Shown piece after piece: positions 30,984-39,793 of a stretch of 64,000 nt of DNA. Each line of letters begins with the position of its first letter. Position 1 is the stretch's first letter. The position numbers and the translations under genes are program-made. Under the pieces are notes generated by a model that was not told the DNA's origin, did not search any database, and saw only the letters and a program-made list of their open reading frames with translations. Source of the DNA: Chelydra serpentina (lineage: Eukaryota; Chordata; Testudines; Chelydridae). Location of the stretch: positions 203,501 to 267,500 of the forward strand of contig JBAIAC010000155.1 of the NCBI GenBank assembly GCA_037349315.1, in the 5' to 3' direction.

Positions 30984-31055
30984 TAGCATAGGATGGTTCT
31001 GATCCATCAACCTCGGGGTTACGGGCCCAGCACGCTGCCGCTGCGCCACTCTGCT
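30984..31055 (-). pseudogene. Initiator tRNA-Met pseudogene, anticodon CGT
   Basis: 72 nt with the initiator backbone (AGCAGAGTGGCGCAGCGG), but the loop reads CCCGTAA (CGT rather than CAT), the stem CTGGG/CCCCG has a T/C mismatch and the T loop is ATCAGAA. Cannot act as initiator as it stands. Confidence 0.85.
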
Positions 31056-31179
31056 GGGTCTTTAACCCCCACAGCCAGCCTCCAGCGTCCGGCCTAGCGC
31101 CTTGTGAGCTCTAGCGCTGGCAGGCAGAGGCGCCGGCTGCTCGGCAGCAGCCTTGGTAACAGCAGTTTGGTTTCTGTGT

Positions 31180-31253
31180 GTCTCTGTGGCGCAATGGGTC
31201 AGCGCGTTCGGCTGTTAACCGAAAGGCTGCTGGTTCGAACCCACCCAGGGACG
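31180..31253 (+). tRNA. tRNA-Asn(GTT)
   Basis: A 74-nt gene: acceptor GTCTCTG/CAGGGAC, D arm GGCGCAATGGGTCAGCGC, anticodon arm TTCGG-CTGTTAA-CCGAA (GTT), T loop TTCGAAC, discriminator G. The T stem GCTGG/CCACC has one C/C mismatch; otherwise canonical. Only Asn copy. It lies 125 bp from, and divergent to, the initiator-Met pseudogene. Confidence 0.92.
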
Positions 31254-31434
31254 ATGGTGACCCCATGATACTTCCTCAGGGGCATGTTGTGCTGCCTCAA
31301 AACCACAGAGACACCTCCCAGCAGCTGGTTTGCCAGGGCCCCTGCCCAGCCCCCTGCACCGCTCCCTGCCCGTGCCAGAGCTCGCAAGGCACCAGCCTGG
31401 AGCCAGGGCCGCTGGGTGCTGCTTACGAAAAGCC

Positions 31435-31505
31435 AGCAGAGGGACACAGGGGAACTGTGCTGTGCCCATAACACAGAGGTGGATTCATCAAACCCTCTTC
31501 TGCGA
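31435..31505 (+). pseudogene. Strongly decayed initiator tRNA-Met
   Basis: Aligns end to end with initiator Met: AGCAGAGGGACACAGGGG for the 5' part, TGCCCATAACACAGAGGT for the anticodon arm (CAT kept) and CATCAAACCCTCTTCTGC for the 3' part. The D and T arms no longer pair. Its 3' flank matches that of the good copy at 13,852, so it derives from the same module. Confidence 0.75.
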
Positions 31506-32478
31506 GCACCGGGCCTCCCGCTTCCTACCCTGGGCCTGCAAGCGAGGGGGCGGCTTGCACAGTGCCAAGAGTCTCACCTGTGAGGCAGGAGGCGGCTGAC
31601 GCCCGCAGCCTGCTGGGGAGCTCCCAGAAGTGATTATGGGACAGAGACTCCTAAGTGCCCAGAGTAACTAGGGTTTGGGGTTCACGAGGCAGGTAAGGGG
31701 GTTGATATGTCGGCCTTGTAACCCTGGGTGTCAGGTCGCTGTGCAGCTTTGATCTAGAGCTCTGATCCCAACGACCGACCAGCAGCCCACAGCCTCCCCC
31801 TGGGTCTGCCCCACCTGGTCACTCCTCACAGGCTGACCTGACCCCGCTTCCAGCCCTGGATTCGCCCCCCAATCACCCTACTGCCACTCGGAGCCACAGC
31901 CATGGGGGTGCTGACGGAGGGAGGGGTGACTCTGGGATGGGGTTCTTCTCTAAGGATGGCTGCAGAAAGGTGGGGCTCAGCTCTGTCAGTGACCTGCCCA
32001 GTTGCCTCGCTGACAGGGGATGCCGACATTTCTGCAAGGCGCACTGGCAGCGGGCGGGATGTGGCTGGTGCCGCAGGCCTGGCGTTAACACCTGGTGCTT
32101 CCTCACCTGCTTGGCTGTCTGGGGCCTTTGGTGCCGCCCTGCCGGCCGTCCCTCCCAGCTGTGGGAGAAGCGGGCTGGTGGCTCAAAGGGTTTTGCTGGG
32201 GCTGTCGGTGAGGGGGAATCGCTGCCTGAGGATGGCTCCATGGAAGAGCTGAGCTTTGCCTGTCGTTCCGGCCTGTGGTCTCCTCTGTCATGTGGCAGTG
32301 AGTTCCACAGCTCCCGGGGGAGCTCAGCCTCCTGTACAGAAAAGCCTCCCTGGCTGCGTGAGCTGGTGGGACGCGGCTGTCAGGACAAGTCGTGGTGGCA
32401 GGAGAAGGGACGATCTCCCTGGTGGAGATGGTTTGGACAGCGGCTGGAGCCTGGCCCTGGGCTCTGTGAGAGGAGCCG
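31506..32478. repeat. Duplicated sequence without tRNA
   Basis: 31,720-32,050 is the inverted copy of the Arg(CCT) flank (6,440-6,760). 32,220-32,480 is the inverted copy of 52,370-52,640. The 188- to 207-codon frames over 31.9-32.8 kb have no recognisable domain and overlap repeats, so no gene is called. Confidence 0.65.
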
Positions 32479-32625
32479 GAGCAGGGAGCGGGTGCTGGGG
32501 TGACCTGTGGGGCAGAGCAGGGAGCGGGTGCTGGGGTGACCTGTGGGGCAGAGCAGGGAGCGGGTGCTGGGGTGACCTGTGGGGCAGAGCAGAGAGCGGG
32601 CGCTGGGGTGACCTGTGGGGCAGAT
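32479..32625. repeat. 36-bp minisatellite, 4 units
   Basis: GCAGGGAGCGGGTGCTGGGG recurs at 32,481, 32,517 and 32,553, with variant GCAGAGAGCGGGCGC at 32,589: exact 36-bp period. Confidence 0.9.
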
Positions 32626-33230
32626 TGAACCAGCTGGAGCTGCTCAGGGTGTGTCGGTCCATCCCCAGCTGCAGGAAGGAGCCGCAGATCTCCCAGAGAG
32701 GTGGGGGCAGGGACGTCCTTAGCCATGGGCAGAACAGACGGGCACGTAGGGCACCGCTATGCCTGGGGCATCGGACACTCTGCCGGGAGCCGGGAGGGAC
32801 GGGAAGCCGTGGGGCAGGTAAGACCAGCGCTGGGTCCTAGAGAGAGCCCAATGCGCTGCCTGCAGCACAGTCTGGGGAGGGGATTGGCTGCTGGGGTCTC
32901 TGGGAAGGGGGGGAGGAGCTCACCTGTGAGTGTGACTCTCCCCCGGCGTGAGGGGAGGCAGGCTGGGCGGCTCTGGCAGTGTCCTTTGTTGCCCCCCATA
33001 ACGTCCATTCTTCTCCCCCCCACACAGAGCACCCCCCTTTCCCCTCCCCCCACGGAGCACCCCTCTCTCCCCCCTCCCCTCCGGCAGGGCTGGGTTGGGT
33101 GAGGTGCGGGGGCGGGGGGGGGGGCTGCGTGCTGAGGAAGTAAAAATGAAAGTAAGTCACTTCCTCGGCAGCCAGCCCAAGCAACAGGGGCCGGCTGGAA
33201 TTACCACCCCCAGCTGGCTGGGCTGGGGAC
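32626..33230. other. No gene seen
   Basis: GC-rich sequence with a C-rich low-complexity stretch (33,000-33,090) and a G run near 33,110. No repeat family recognised. Confidence 0.4.
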
Positions 33231-33445
33231 AGGGTGACCAGAGACATGTGTGAAAAACCAGGACAGGCGGTTGGGGTAGGGTGACCAGATGTCCCACCTG
33301 TATAGGGACAGTGCCAATTTTGGGGTCTTTTCCTTATATAGGCTCCAGTTACCCCCCATCCCGATTTTCCACCCTTGCTGTCTGGTCACTGTGGGTGGGG
33401 GGTAATTGGTGCCTATATAAGACAAAGCCCCAAATAGCGGAAGTG
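33231..33445. mobile_element. Composite of hAT-type MITE pieces
   Basis: AGGGTGACCAGA at 33,231 and TAGGGTGACCAGATGTCC at 33,277, with CTGTCTGGTCACT at about 33,380 and a further GCCTATATAAGACAAAGCCCC arm to 33,445. The same composite is present inverted at 52,166-52,372, so it predates that duplication. Confidence 0.75.
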
Positions 33446-33462
33446 GCCCTAGAAAATCCATG

Positions 33463-33760
33463 TCTGGCCAGCGGCAGGACATTAGCACGGCAGGGGAGGG
33501 GTGCGTGTGGCAGTGACATCACAAAGGTCATCTGGTGCCAGCTGAATTCTAGGCATGGAAAACAGTAGCTTCAGGTGGCAGAATTTTATTCCCCACTTGG
33601 GATTTTGTCTCTCAGAATCACTGGGGACATTAGGGTTTATCCTTTTTGTTTGACCTTTTCCTCCATCCCTCCCTCCTTTCTCTTCATCTCTTACTTCTTT
33701 TGTCCTTTCCTCTGTTCCCCTCCCAGCACCAGGAGAGGTGTAGGGGTGTGTGTGGTGGGT
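33463..33760. repeat. Duplicated block with empty CR1 site and deletion
   Basis: 33,463-33,527 matches 2,641-2,707; 33,533-33,760 matches 3,025-3,171 plus 3,976-4,055. The CR1 present at 3,172-3,975 is absent here (uninterrupted at about 33,672), and about 320 bp between the two parts is deleted. Confidence 0.85.
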
Positions 33761-33784
33761 GGCATGGGGGGTGTGACAGTGTAC

Positions 33785-34620
33785 CCCATAAGAGCTGTGT
33801 GCATTACCCCACGTGGCCACCCGGTGTCACTGTTGTTCTCTCAGAGAGATGCTGTGTGCATTACCCCACGTGGCCACCCGGTGTCACTGTTGTTCTCTCA
33901 GAGAGACGCTGTGTGCATTACCCCACGTGGCCACCCGGTGCCACTGTTGCTCTCTGAGAGAGATGCTGTGTGCATTACCCCACGTGGCCACCCGGTGTCG
34001 CTGTTGCTCTCTGAGAGAGACGCTGTGTGCGTTACCCCACGTGGCCACCCGGTGTCACTGTCGCTCTCTCAGAGAGATGCTGTGTGCGTTACCCCACGTG
34101 GCCACCCGGTGTCACTGTCGCTCTCTGAGAGAGATGCTGTGTGCGTTACCCCACGTGGCCACCCGGTGTCACTGTCGCTCTCTGAGAGAGATGCTGTGTG
34201 CATTACCCCACGTGGCCACCTAGTGTCACTGTTGCTCTCTCAGAGAGATGCTGTGTGCATTACCCCACGTGGCCACCCAGTGTCACTGTCGCTCTCTGAG
34301 AGAGAGGCTGTGTGCATTACCCCACGTGGCCACCTGGTGTCGCTGTTGCTCTCTGAGAGAGATGCTGTGTGCGTTACCCCACGTGGCCACCCGGTGTCAC
34401 TGTTGCTCTCTGAGAGAGATGCTGTGTGCGTTACCCCACGTGGCCACCCGGTGTCGCTGTTGCTCTCTCAGAGAGATGCTGTGTGCATTACCCCACGTGG
34501 CCACCCGGTGTCACTGTTGCTCTCTGAGAGAGACGCTGTGTGCATTACCGCACGTGGCCACCCGGTGTCGCTGTTGCTCTCTCAGAGAGATGCTGTGTGC
34601 ATTACCGCACGTGGCCACCC
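33785..34620. repeat. 57-bp minisatellite array 1 (about 15 units, CACGTG in each)
   Basis: Unit: GCTGTGTGCATTACCCCACG, then TGGCCACCCGGTGTCACTGT, then TGCTCTCTGAGAGAGAT. Every unit carries the palindromic E-box CACGTG (a few have GCACGTGG) and a TCTCTGAGAGAGA self-complementary end. 57 bp equals 19 codons, so a 352-codon plus frame stays open without being a gene. A second array is at 52,637-53,365. Confidence 0.95.
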
Positions 34621-35325
34621 ACGAGTCCTGTAAGGACCTTTGGGCAGCTCTTTTGCCACCTAACACTACTGGGTTTTCCAAGGATTCGTCTTTCTCTCTC
34701 CAGTGATGTAGGATCTTGTCTTTTGCCCGGTAGCTGTTGTGACTTGAGCGCCAGAGGGGACGTTTGATCCAGAAGGCTGGTCATGCCTGGAGTCCTGTAG
34801 GTAGGGCGAACCTGGAGAAAGTGGAGGCAGCCCTTCGAGAGATCAACTAGTAGCAAAAAGGACTGGAGCCAGAGCTCAGGAAGTCAACCTTCTCTTGCCC
34901 TTGTGACTCCAACTTGAATGAGAGCTTCTTTTCCTTCCCCTTGCTGAGAAAGAGCAAGAGAAGAAGGAAAGCCCAGTTATGCACAAGTACCTGGAGTGAA
35001 CTCGGCTTTGCCCCCCATCCCAGATAGTCCATGAAATAACTACAGCAGCACTAAGGAAAAGGGGAGGGAACATCTCACTGGCAGGGCTGGATGGGCCCAG
35101 GGCCCCCTGCTCGTCCGTTGGTTCTTGTGACTGCAGCTTGAAGGAGAGCTTCTTTTCCTTCCCCTTGCTGAGAAAGAGCAAGAGAAGAAGTTAAGCCCAG
35201 GTGGGCACAAGCCCCCACTGTCTTTTCCTGCTGGGGAGCCTGAAATGAGGGACTCGTGGTGGGTAGAGGTACCACTGCGCTTCGAGAAAACAGCCTACCC
35301 CTGCACACAAAGGGACCAAAGAGCA
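34621..35325. repeat. Gln 3'-flank remnant and duplicated Phe flank
   Basis: 34,630-34,800 equals the Gln 3' flank of 58,458-58,630 (GGCAGCTCTTTTGCCACC) with only the last bases of the tRNA kept. 34,818-34,990 and 35,127-35,205 are two tandem copies of the flank found at 13.6 and 55.1 kb. Confidence 0.75.
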
Positions 35326-35398
35326 TGCCGAAGACTGGGATTGAACCAGGAACCTTTAGATCTTCAGTCTAACGCTCGCCCAACCGAGTTACTTCGGC
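35326..35398 (-). tRNA. tRNA-Phe(GAA)
   Basis: A 73-nt gene: acceptor GCCGAAG/CTTCGGC, D arm AACTCGGTTGGGCGAGCG, anticodon arm TTAGA-CTGAAGA-TCTAA (GAA), T arm CCTGGTTCAATCCCAGT, discriminator A. The D arm ACTC/GAGC keeps three pairs; T stem has a weak pair. No close T-run on the minus strand. Probably functional. Confidence 0.9.
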
Positions 35399-36199
35399 CC
35401 CTACAGGACACCTTTCCGGCCTGCCGCTTCTCTGTCCGGGATGTTTTTGTCAGTCATGGAACACAAAAAGGACGTCATTGCGAGCGGCCCATGGAGGCAA
35501 GCTGAATTTTTTTTCCTGCCTTGCTCAGCTTGACTTGATTCCTCGCCCCATTCCTGCCTTAGTTCCTGGGTTACCTGGTGGCTGAAGGCGACTGGGACCC
35601 AGTGGCACGGGGAGGAATTTGGGCCGCTAGACCCCAGCAGCAAGAGTCCTGCCACCACTTGCCACCCCACCCCATTGTCCCTGGTTCAGCTACTGCAGCT
35701 CAAATTCTCCAAGACTCGCCCCCGCACCCAGCTCCCTCTCCTGCCTTCCCCCATCTGGATCCTCAATGCCCCTCACACACTTTGTAAGAACAGGAGAATG
35801 GCCATACTGGGTCATACCAAAAGGGCTAAGGGGGGCGGTCTGCAGCCCATGACTCCATGGGGCTGGTAGGGGCTGGTACTCGCGACACAGAGTGCTCTGA
35901 ACTCTGGGGGCCAGGCCTCTGGTGCTCTGAGCACTCAGGGTGTGGGGGCCGGTGCCCTGGGCGCTGGAGCCACTGGGGGCTGCACCATGCACCCACCCGG
36001 CACTCCGGGTGCTGGGGCTACTTGCCACCTGCCTACCCGGCATTTCCTCTCATTTGTGAGAGTGGATCTCAAATTGCTCCTATTTGCATCCTTTTCTTTT
36101 TTTAAATTATTAAATGCAGCTATCAAATTTTAGATATTGCAGTTTCCTGAGGGTTTGAGGTGTTCCCTGGGTTTTTTAAACACAGTCCTTTGTTTCTGG
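35399..36199. other. No gene; flank shared with 55.4 kb
   Basis: 35,420-35,580 matches 55,405-55,565 (GGGATGTTTTTGTCAG; AAAAAGGACGTCATTGCG). 35,790-35,825 is a CR1 3' scrap (-) with GGCCATACTGGGTCA. The remainder is unassigned. Confidence 0.6.
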
Positions 36200-36733
36200 A
36201 GGGAGTCCACACTGATAAGGTCTCAGCTGGAGTGTTATGTCCAATCCTGGGCACCACATTTCAGGAAAGATGGGGACAAATTGGAGAAAGTGCAGAGAAG
36301 AGCAACAAAAATGATTAAGGGTCTAGAAAACGTGAGCTATGAGGGACGATTGAAAACACTTGGGTGTGTTTAGTCTGGAGAAGAGATGACCGAGAGGGGA
36401 CATGATCACAGTTTTCAAGTACAGAAAAGGTTGTTACAAGGAGGAAGGGGACACTTTATTCTTCATCTGAGGATAGGACAAGAACCAAGGGCTTAAATTG
36501 CAGCAAGGGTGGTTTAGGTTGGAGATCAGGAAAAACTCCCTGTCTGTCAGGGCTGTTAAGCACGGGAGTGAATTTCCCAGGGAGGTTGTGGAATCTCTGT
36601 CAGGGGAGGTTTTTAAGAGCAGGTTCGACAAACACCTGTCAGGGATGGTCTAGATTATACTTATGAGTGCAGGGAGCTGGACTGGATGACCTCTCAAGGT
36701 CCCTTACAGTCCTATGGTTCTATGATTCTGCAT
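36200..36733 (+). mobile_element. CR1 LINE 3' half, frame-broken
   Basis: ORF2 C-terminal coding remnants (about 36,225-36,640, interrupted by stops and frameshifts) and the 3' UTR ending TCTATGATTCTG. This subfamily ends differently (GTTCTATGATTCTG) from the one at 45.8 kb. The 3' part is mirrored at 63,815-64,000. Confidence 0.9.
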
Positions 36734-37104
36734 ATTGGAGGTTATGGGCTGGGGGTGGTTAAATCCCCCCCTCCCCCTGGCCTCATCTGATCAGATCCAC
36801 GGTCCCATTAAGCCTTGTATTTCTCCTCCCCCAGCAGACATCCTGTCTGTGGGAGTGGCTAATGCCGGAAATAGTAAAGGAAATTCTAACCCCTTCCCCA
36901 CGGACTGCACAATGATCCTTTCCATACGTTGTTACATGGGAACAGTCCCTCCTGAGCCCCCAGCCACAGAGCAGTTTGAGACATTAAGCGTGATGGTTAC
37001 CCCTGCCCTTTAATCCCCCTGCAGATACCCCATCCAAGAGTGGGTGCCCCAGTTGTGCCAGGCACTGCGGAAACCCCGACCAAGGATGGGGGCCCTGATT
37101 CTGC
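36734..37104. repeat. Duplicated block mirrored at 63.45-63.8 kb; no gene
   Basis: Reverse complement of 63,450-63,810 (GGAGGTTATGGGCTGGGGG; CATCCTGTCTGTGGGAGTGG). No coding signal. Confidence 0.8.
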
Positions 37105-37330
37105 CAGGTGTTGTACAACTCATAGTGAGAGTGAGAGTCCTTGATGCCAAGAGCTCACAGGCAAAATATACAAAGTGTGGGAGGGTGGTTCCCATTTTAC
37201 AGCTGGGGAAACTGAGGCCCAAAGATGCAATGTCATTTGTCCATGTTTGCACAGAGAATAATGGGGCCAAACTTGCAACTGAATCCAAATTTTCTGAGTC
37301 ACAGCCTGGCGCTTAATCACAAGCCAAGCA
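37105..37330 (+). mobile_element. MIR-like SINE fragment
   Basis: CCCATTTTACAGCTGGGGAA then CTGAGGCCCAAAGATG is the MIR core in reverse sense, followed by a CAGAGAATAATGGGGCC-type tail. Mirrored at 63,240-63,440. Confidence 0.65.
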
Positions 37331-37344
37331 TTGTCGATTGCATG

Positions 37345-37480
37345 GCAGTGGCCTCCATGGGAAGTTGCAGAATCTCCTTCATTGGAGGATTTGAAGAAGG
37401 GGTTATGCAAATACCTGTCGGGGATGACCTAGGGATACTTGGTGCTGACTCTCAGGGTCCCTCCCTGCCCTATCTCTCTA
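37345..37480 (+). mobile_element. CR1-like 3' fragment
   Basis: GCAGAATCTCCTTCATTGGA, GGATTTGAAGAAGGGGTT and TGTCGGGGATGACCTAGGG match the pattern of a CR1 3' end. Confidence 0.6.
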
Positions 37481-37924
37481 CACGCTTCTATTGTGTGGTT
37501 TTGTGCTGTGTCACTGTTCCACACTTATCTGTTTTGCATAGTGTCACTCTCTGCGCTGCCACACACACTTCAGTGGAGAAGCAGCTGGCAATCTAGTAGG
37601 CTGCCCATGGAACAATGGGACAAAGAAACCTGCATCATGTGATGCTGCACCGGCCCATGAGCCATTGCAAACCCCTCCCAAAGCCCCCTGCGGTCAGTTG
37701 CACAGTGCGATAGCTACCCACAATGCACTGCTCTTTGGGGCGACGCAAGAGTTGCTAGAGTGGATGCGCTCTGGTGACACAAGGAGCAGAGTGTTTAATT
37801 GAAACACTTCAACTAAAGCAGCGTAACTCTGTAGTGTGGACACAGCCTGAGAGTGAGACAAGACCGAGCTCCCCTTGACACCAAGGATGCTCAGGCACTG
37901 AAACTGAAGAACCACAAGTTCCTC

Positions 37925-38006
37925 CGTAGTTGACAGGATTTGTACCTGTGCAGGGAAACCCCAATGGATTTCTAGTCCATCGCCTTAACCACTCGGCCAC
38001 AACTAC
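37925..38006 (-). tRNA. tRNA-Ser(AGA)
   Basis: An 82-nt type II tRNA: acceptor GTAGTTG/CAACTAC, anticodon arm ATGGA-CTAGAAA-TCCAT (AGA), variable arm TTGGGGTTTCCCTGC, discriminator G. The T loop reads TACAAAT where TTCGAAT is expected, which damages box B. Likely weakened relative to the 62,536 copy. Confidence 0.83.
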
Positions 38007-39176
38007 TGGCTTTGTGCAGTTTCTCACTACACTCTAGTTCTGTTCTCACTGAGTGATTGTTTCCTCAGACCAGCTTCCACAACACACTCACTGCCGTGCC
38101 ATTGTGTAAGTGTGTCCATGGCTGAACAGCAAGAATTCCTGCTCATTTCCCTGCTGGCTGGAGAATGATGACATTGTGTTTGTGGTTAATGACGTTGCTG
38201 TAGATGGTTCATTCCCTGCCTAGACAATTCAAACAGTCCCTTTCCCCATCCTATCCCCAGCACATCAGTGATGCCGATAGCAGGGGCAGGTTTTCTTTGG
38301 AGCACTGAGATTTTTGGGGAGTTGGTGGCTCCTTTCTTTCCTCACCCTGGAGTAAGCTCAGTTTTTTATTCCATCCTTGATGATTCATGGAATAACAACA
38401 GCAGCATGAAGAACGAGGAGATGGAATATCTCACTGCCGGGGGAAAGGTGGCCATGTCCCTTCTAGGTTGACCAGATGTCCCAATTTTATAGGGACAGTC
38501 CTGATTTTTGGGTCTTTTTGTTATATAGGCTCCTATTACCCCCCACCCCCCCGTCCTGATTTCTCACATTTGCTGTCTGGTCACCCTACTCCCCTCTGTC
38601 TGACCATTGTCACTGCAGGAGAGAAGGTTTGTAAGGAATCGAATGCCCTGGCTCAGACAAGAGACACAGGAAGATTTTGCTGTTTATGTATCCGTGCAAA
38701 GGAACTTGTGTCTCTGTGTGAAAACGAGGAGGGAAATGAAACACCCACATGGTGGTGCCGAAGGTGGAAGGGAACCCCATAGGATGAGAATAGGAGATGT
38801 TCTCACGCAGCATGTTTCTTACTTTGCCCATCTGTCAGTTTGATTATAATCGATGGAAATATTTTGCCATTGGTTTGTGTGTTTACACAGAGATTGACAT
38901 TAACCAATGAATACGTCCTTCTTCCCAGCCTGCCTAGTCTGCGGTGGGTGAGTTTAGAGGGACACGTTTGCTCTCCCCAGTCCCCGTGCCAGGCCTGTGC
39001 TCTCCATGCTGCCCACTTCCCACACTGCTGGGATCCTTCCCTGATCTCCCCCCAGACCTCTGCCCCCCACCCCCACTTCTGGGAGCCCCTCCCAGCACTG
39101 TCCATCTCCCCTGCTGGCAGGATCCTGCCACCTTCCTTTCATTTCCTGCCTCCCCCTGAGCAAAAGCTCAGCACTA
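38007..39176. repeat. Duplicated spacer of the Ser-Glu module; no gene
   Basis: Matches 25,846-26,704 except for the MITE insertion at 38,464-38,588. Short frames recur in both copies. Confidence 0.8.
38464..38588 (+). mobile_element. hAT-type MITE (125 bp)
   Basis: Ends TAGGTTGACCAGA / TCTGGTCACCCTA. Flanks GTCCCTTC and CTCCCCTC agree at 6 of 8 positions, a plausible decayed target duplication. Confidence 0.85.
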
Positions 39177-39248
39177 TTCCCACCCTGGGAATTGAGCCTA
39201 GGCCACTAGGGTGAAAACCAGGACTCCTGCCCACGAGACCACATGGGA
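39177..39248 (-). pseudogene. tRNA-Glu(TTC), weakened copy
   Basis: 72 nt, anticodon arm CCTGG-TTTTCAC-CCTAG (TTC) with one mismatch, acceptor TCCCATG/GGTGGGA with a G/G pair, D arm TGGTCTCGTGGGCAGGA altered. Minus-strand TTTT at 39,162-39,165. More decayed than the 26,705 copy. Confidence 0.75.
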
Positions 39249-39793
39249 CTGGGATCGCTCTGGGGGTCTAAGAGCCGCTCCTAAGAGCAGCAGCGCTGCC
39301 CAGCGGGGCCAGCACCCAGCGCTGGATTAACCCTTCCCGTGCTGAGCTTCTCTCTCTCCATTCCCAGCACCTGTGATCAGGAACCAGAGATCGGGGCTCC
39401 CAGGTTCTCCACAGCCCAGAACTGAGATTGGGACCCCCCCCCCATTGTGCGAGGTGCTGTACAAACCCTGGCCAACACCGGGACCCCCAGGGGGGTCCCC
39501 TCAATGTCCCAGAGCCTCTGCTGCCCAAGTTCTCCTGACGCCCCCGGGATCCACCCCTCCCCCTCCTGTAAAACACCCACCTTTCCCCACAGCCCTTCTT
39601 TCCCTGCCCCCGCACTTTGCTAGCCCACCCTGGGCCCAGCTCCTCCCCCCGCCCCCAGGTGAAGCACAGATGGAGGCAACATCAGCCCCTCGAGACAGCC
39701 CCAGTGAGCGCTGCAGCCCCCCCGGGGGGATTTGCAGACACAGGAAGGGAGCAGCTGGGAGCGGTGGGGGCTGGGAAGGAGGGAGGAGCCGGA
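39249..39793. other. No gene; GC-rich lead-in to the minisatellite
   Basis: 39,360-39,450 matches 26,890-27,000. The rest is C-rich. Long frames that begin here owe their length to the adjacent repeat. Confidence 0.5.

Noticed and set aside
31873..32840. Frames of 112-207 codons at 31.9-32.8 kb
   Set aside because: Overlapping on both strands, partly made of the 36-bp repeat and of duplicated flank; no recognisable domain or splice pattern.
33575..34633. 352-codon plus-strand frame
   Set aside because: It is the 57-bp minisatellite translated (19-residue repeat); no start context, domain or second-copy frame conservation.
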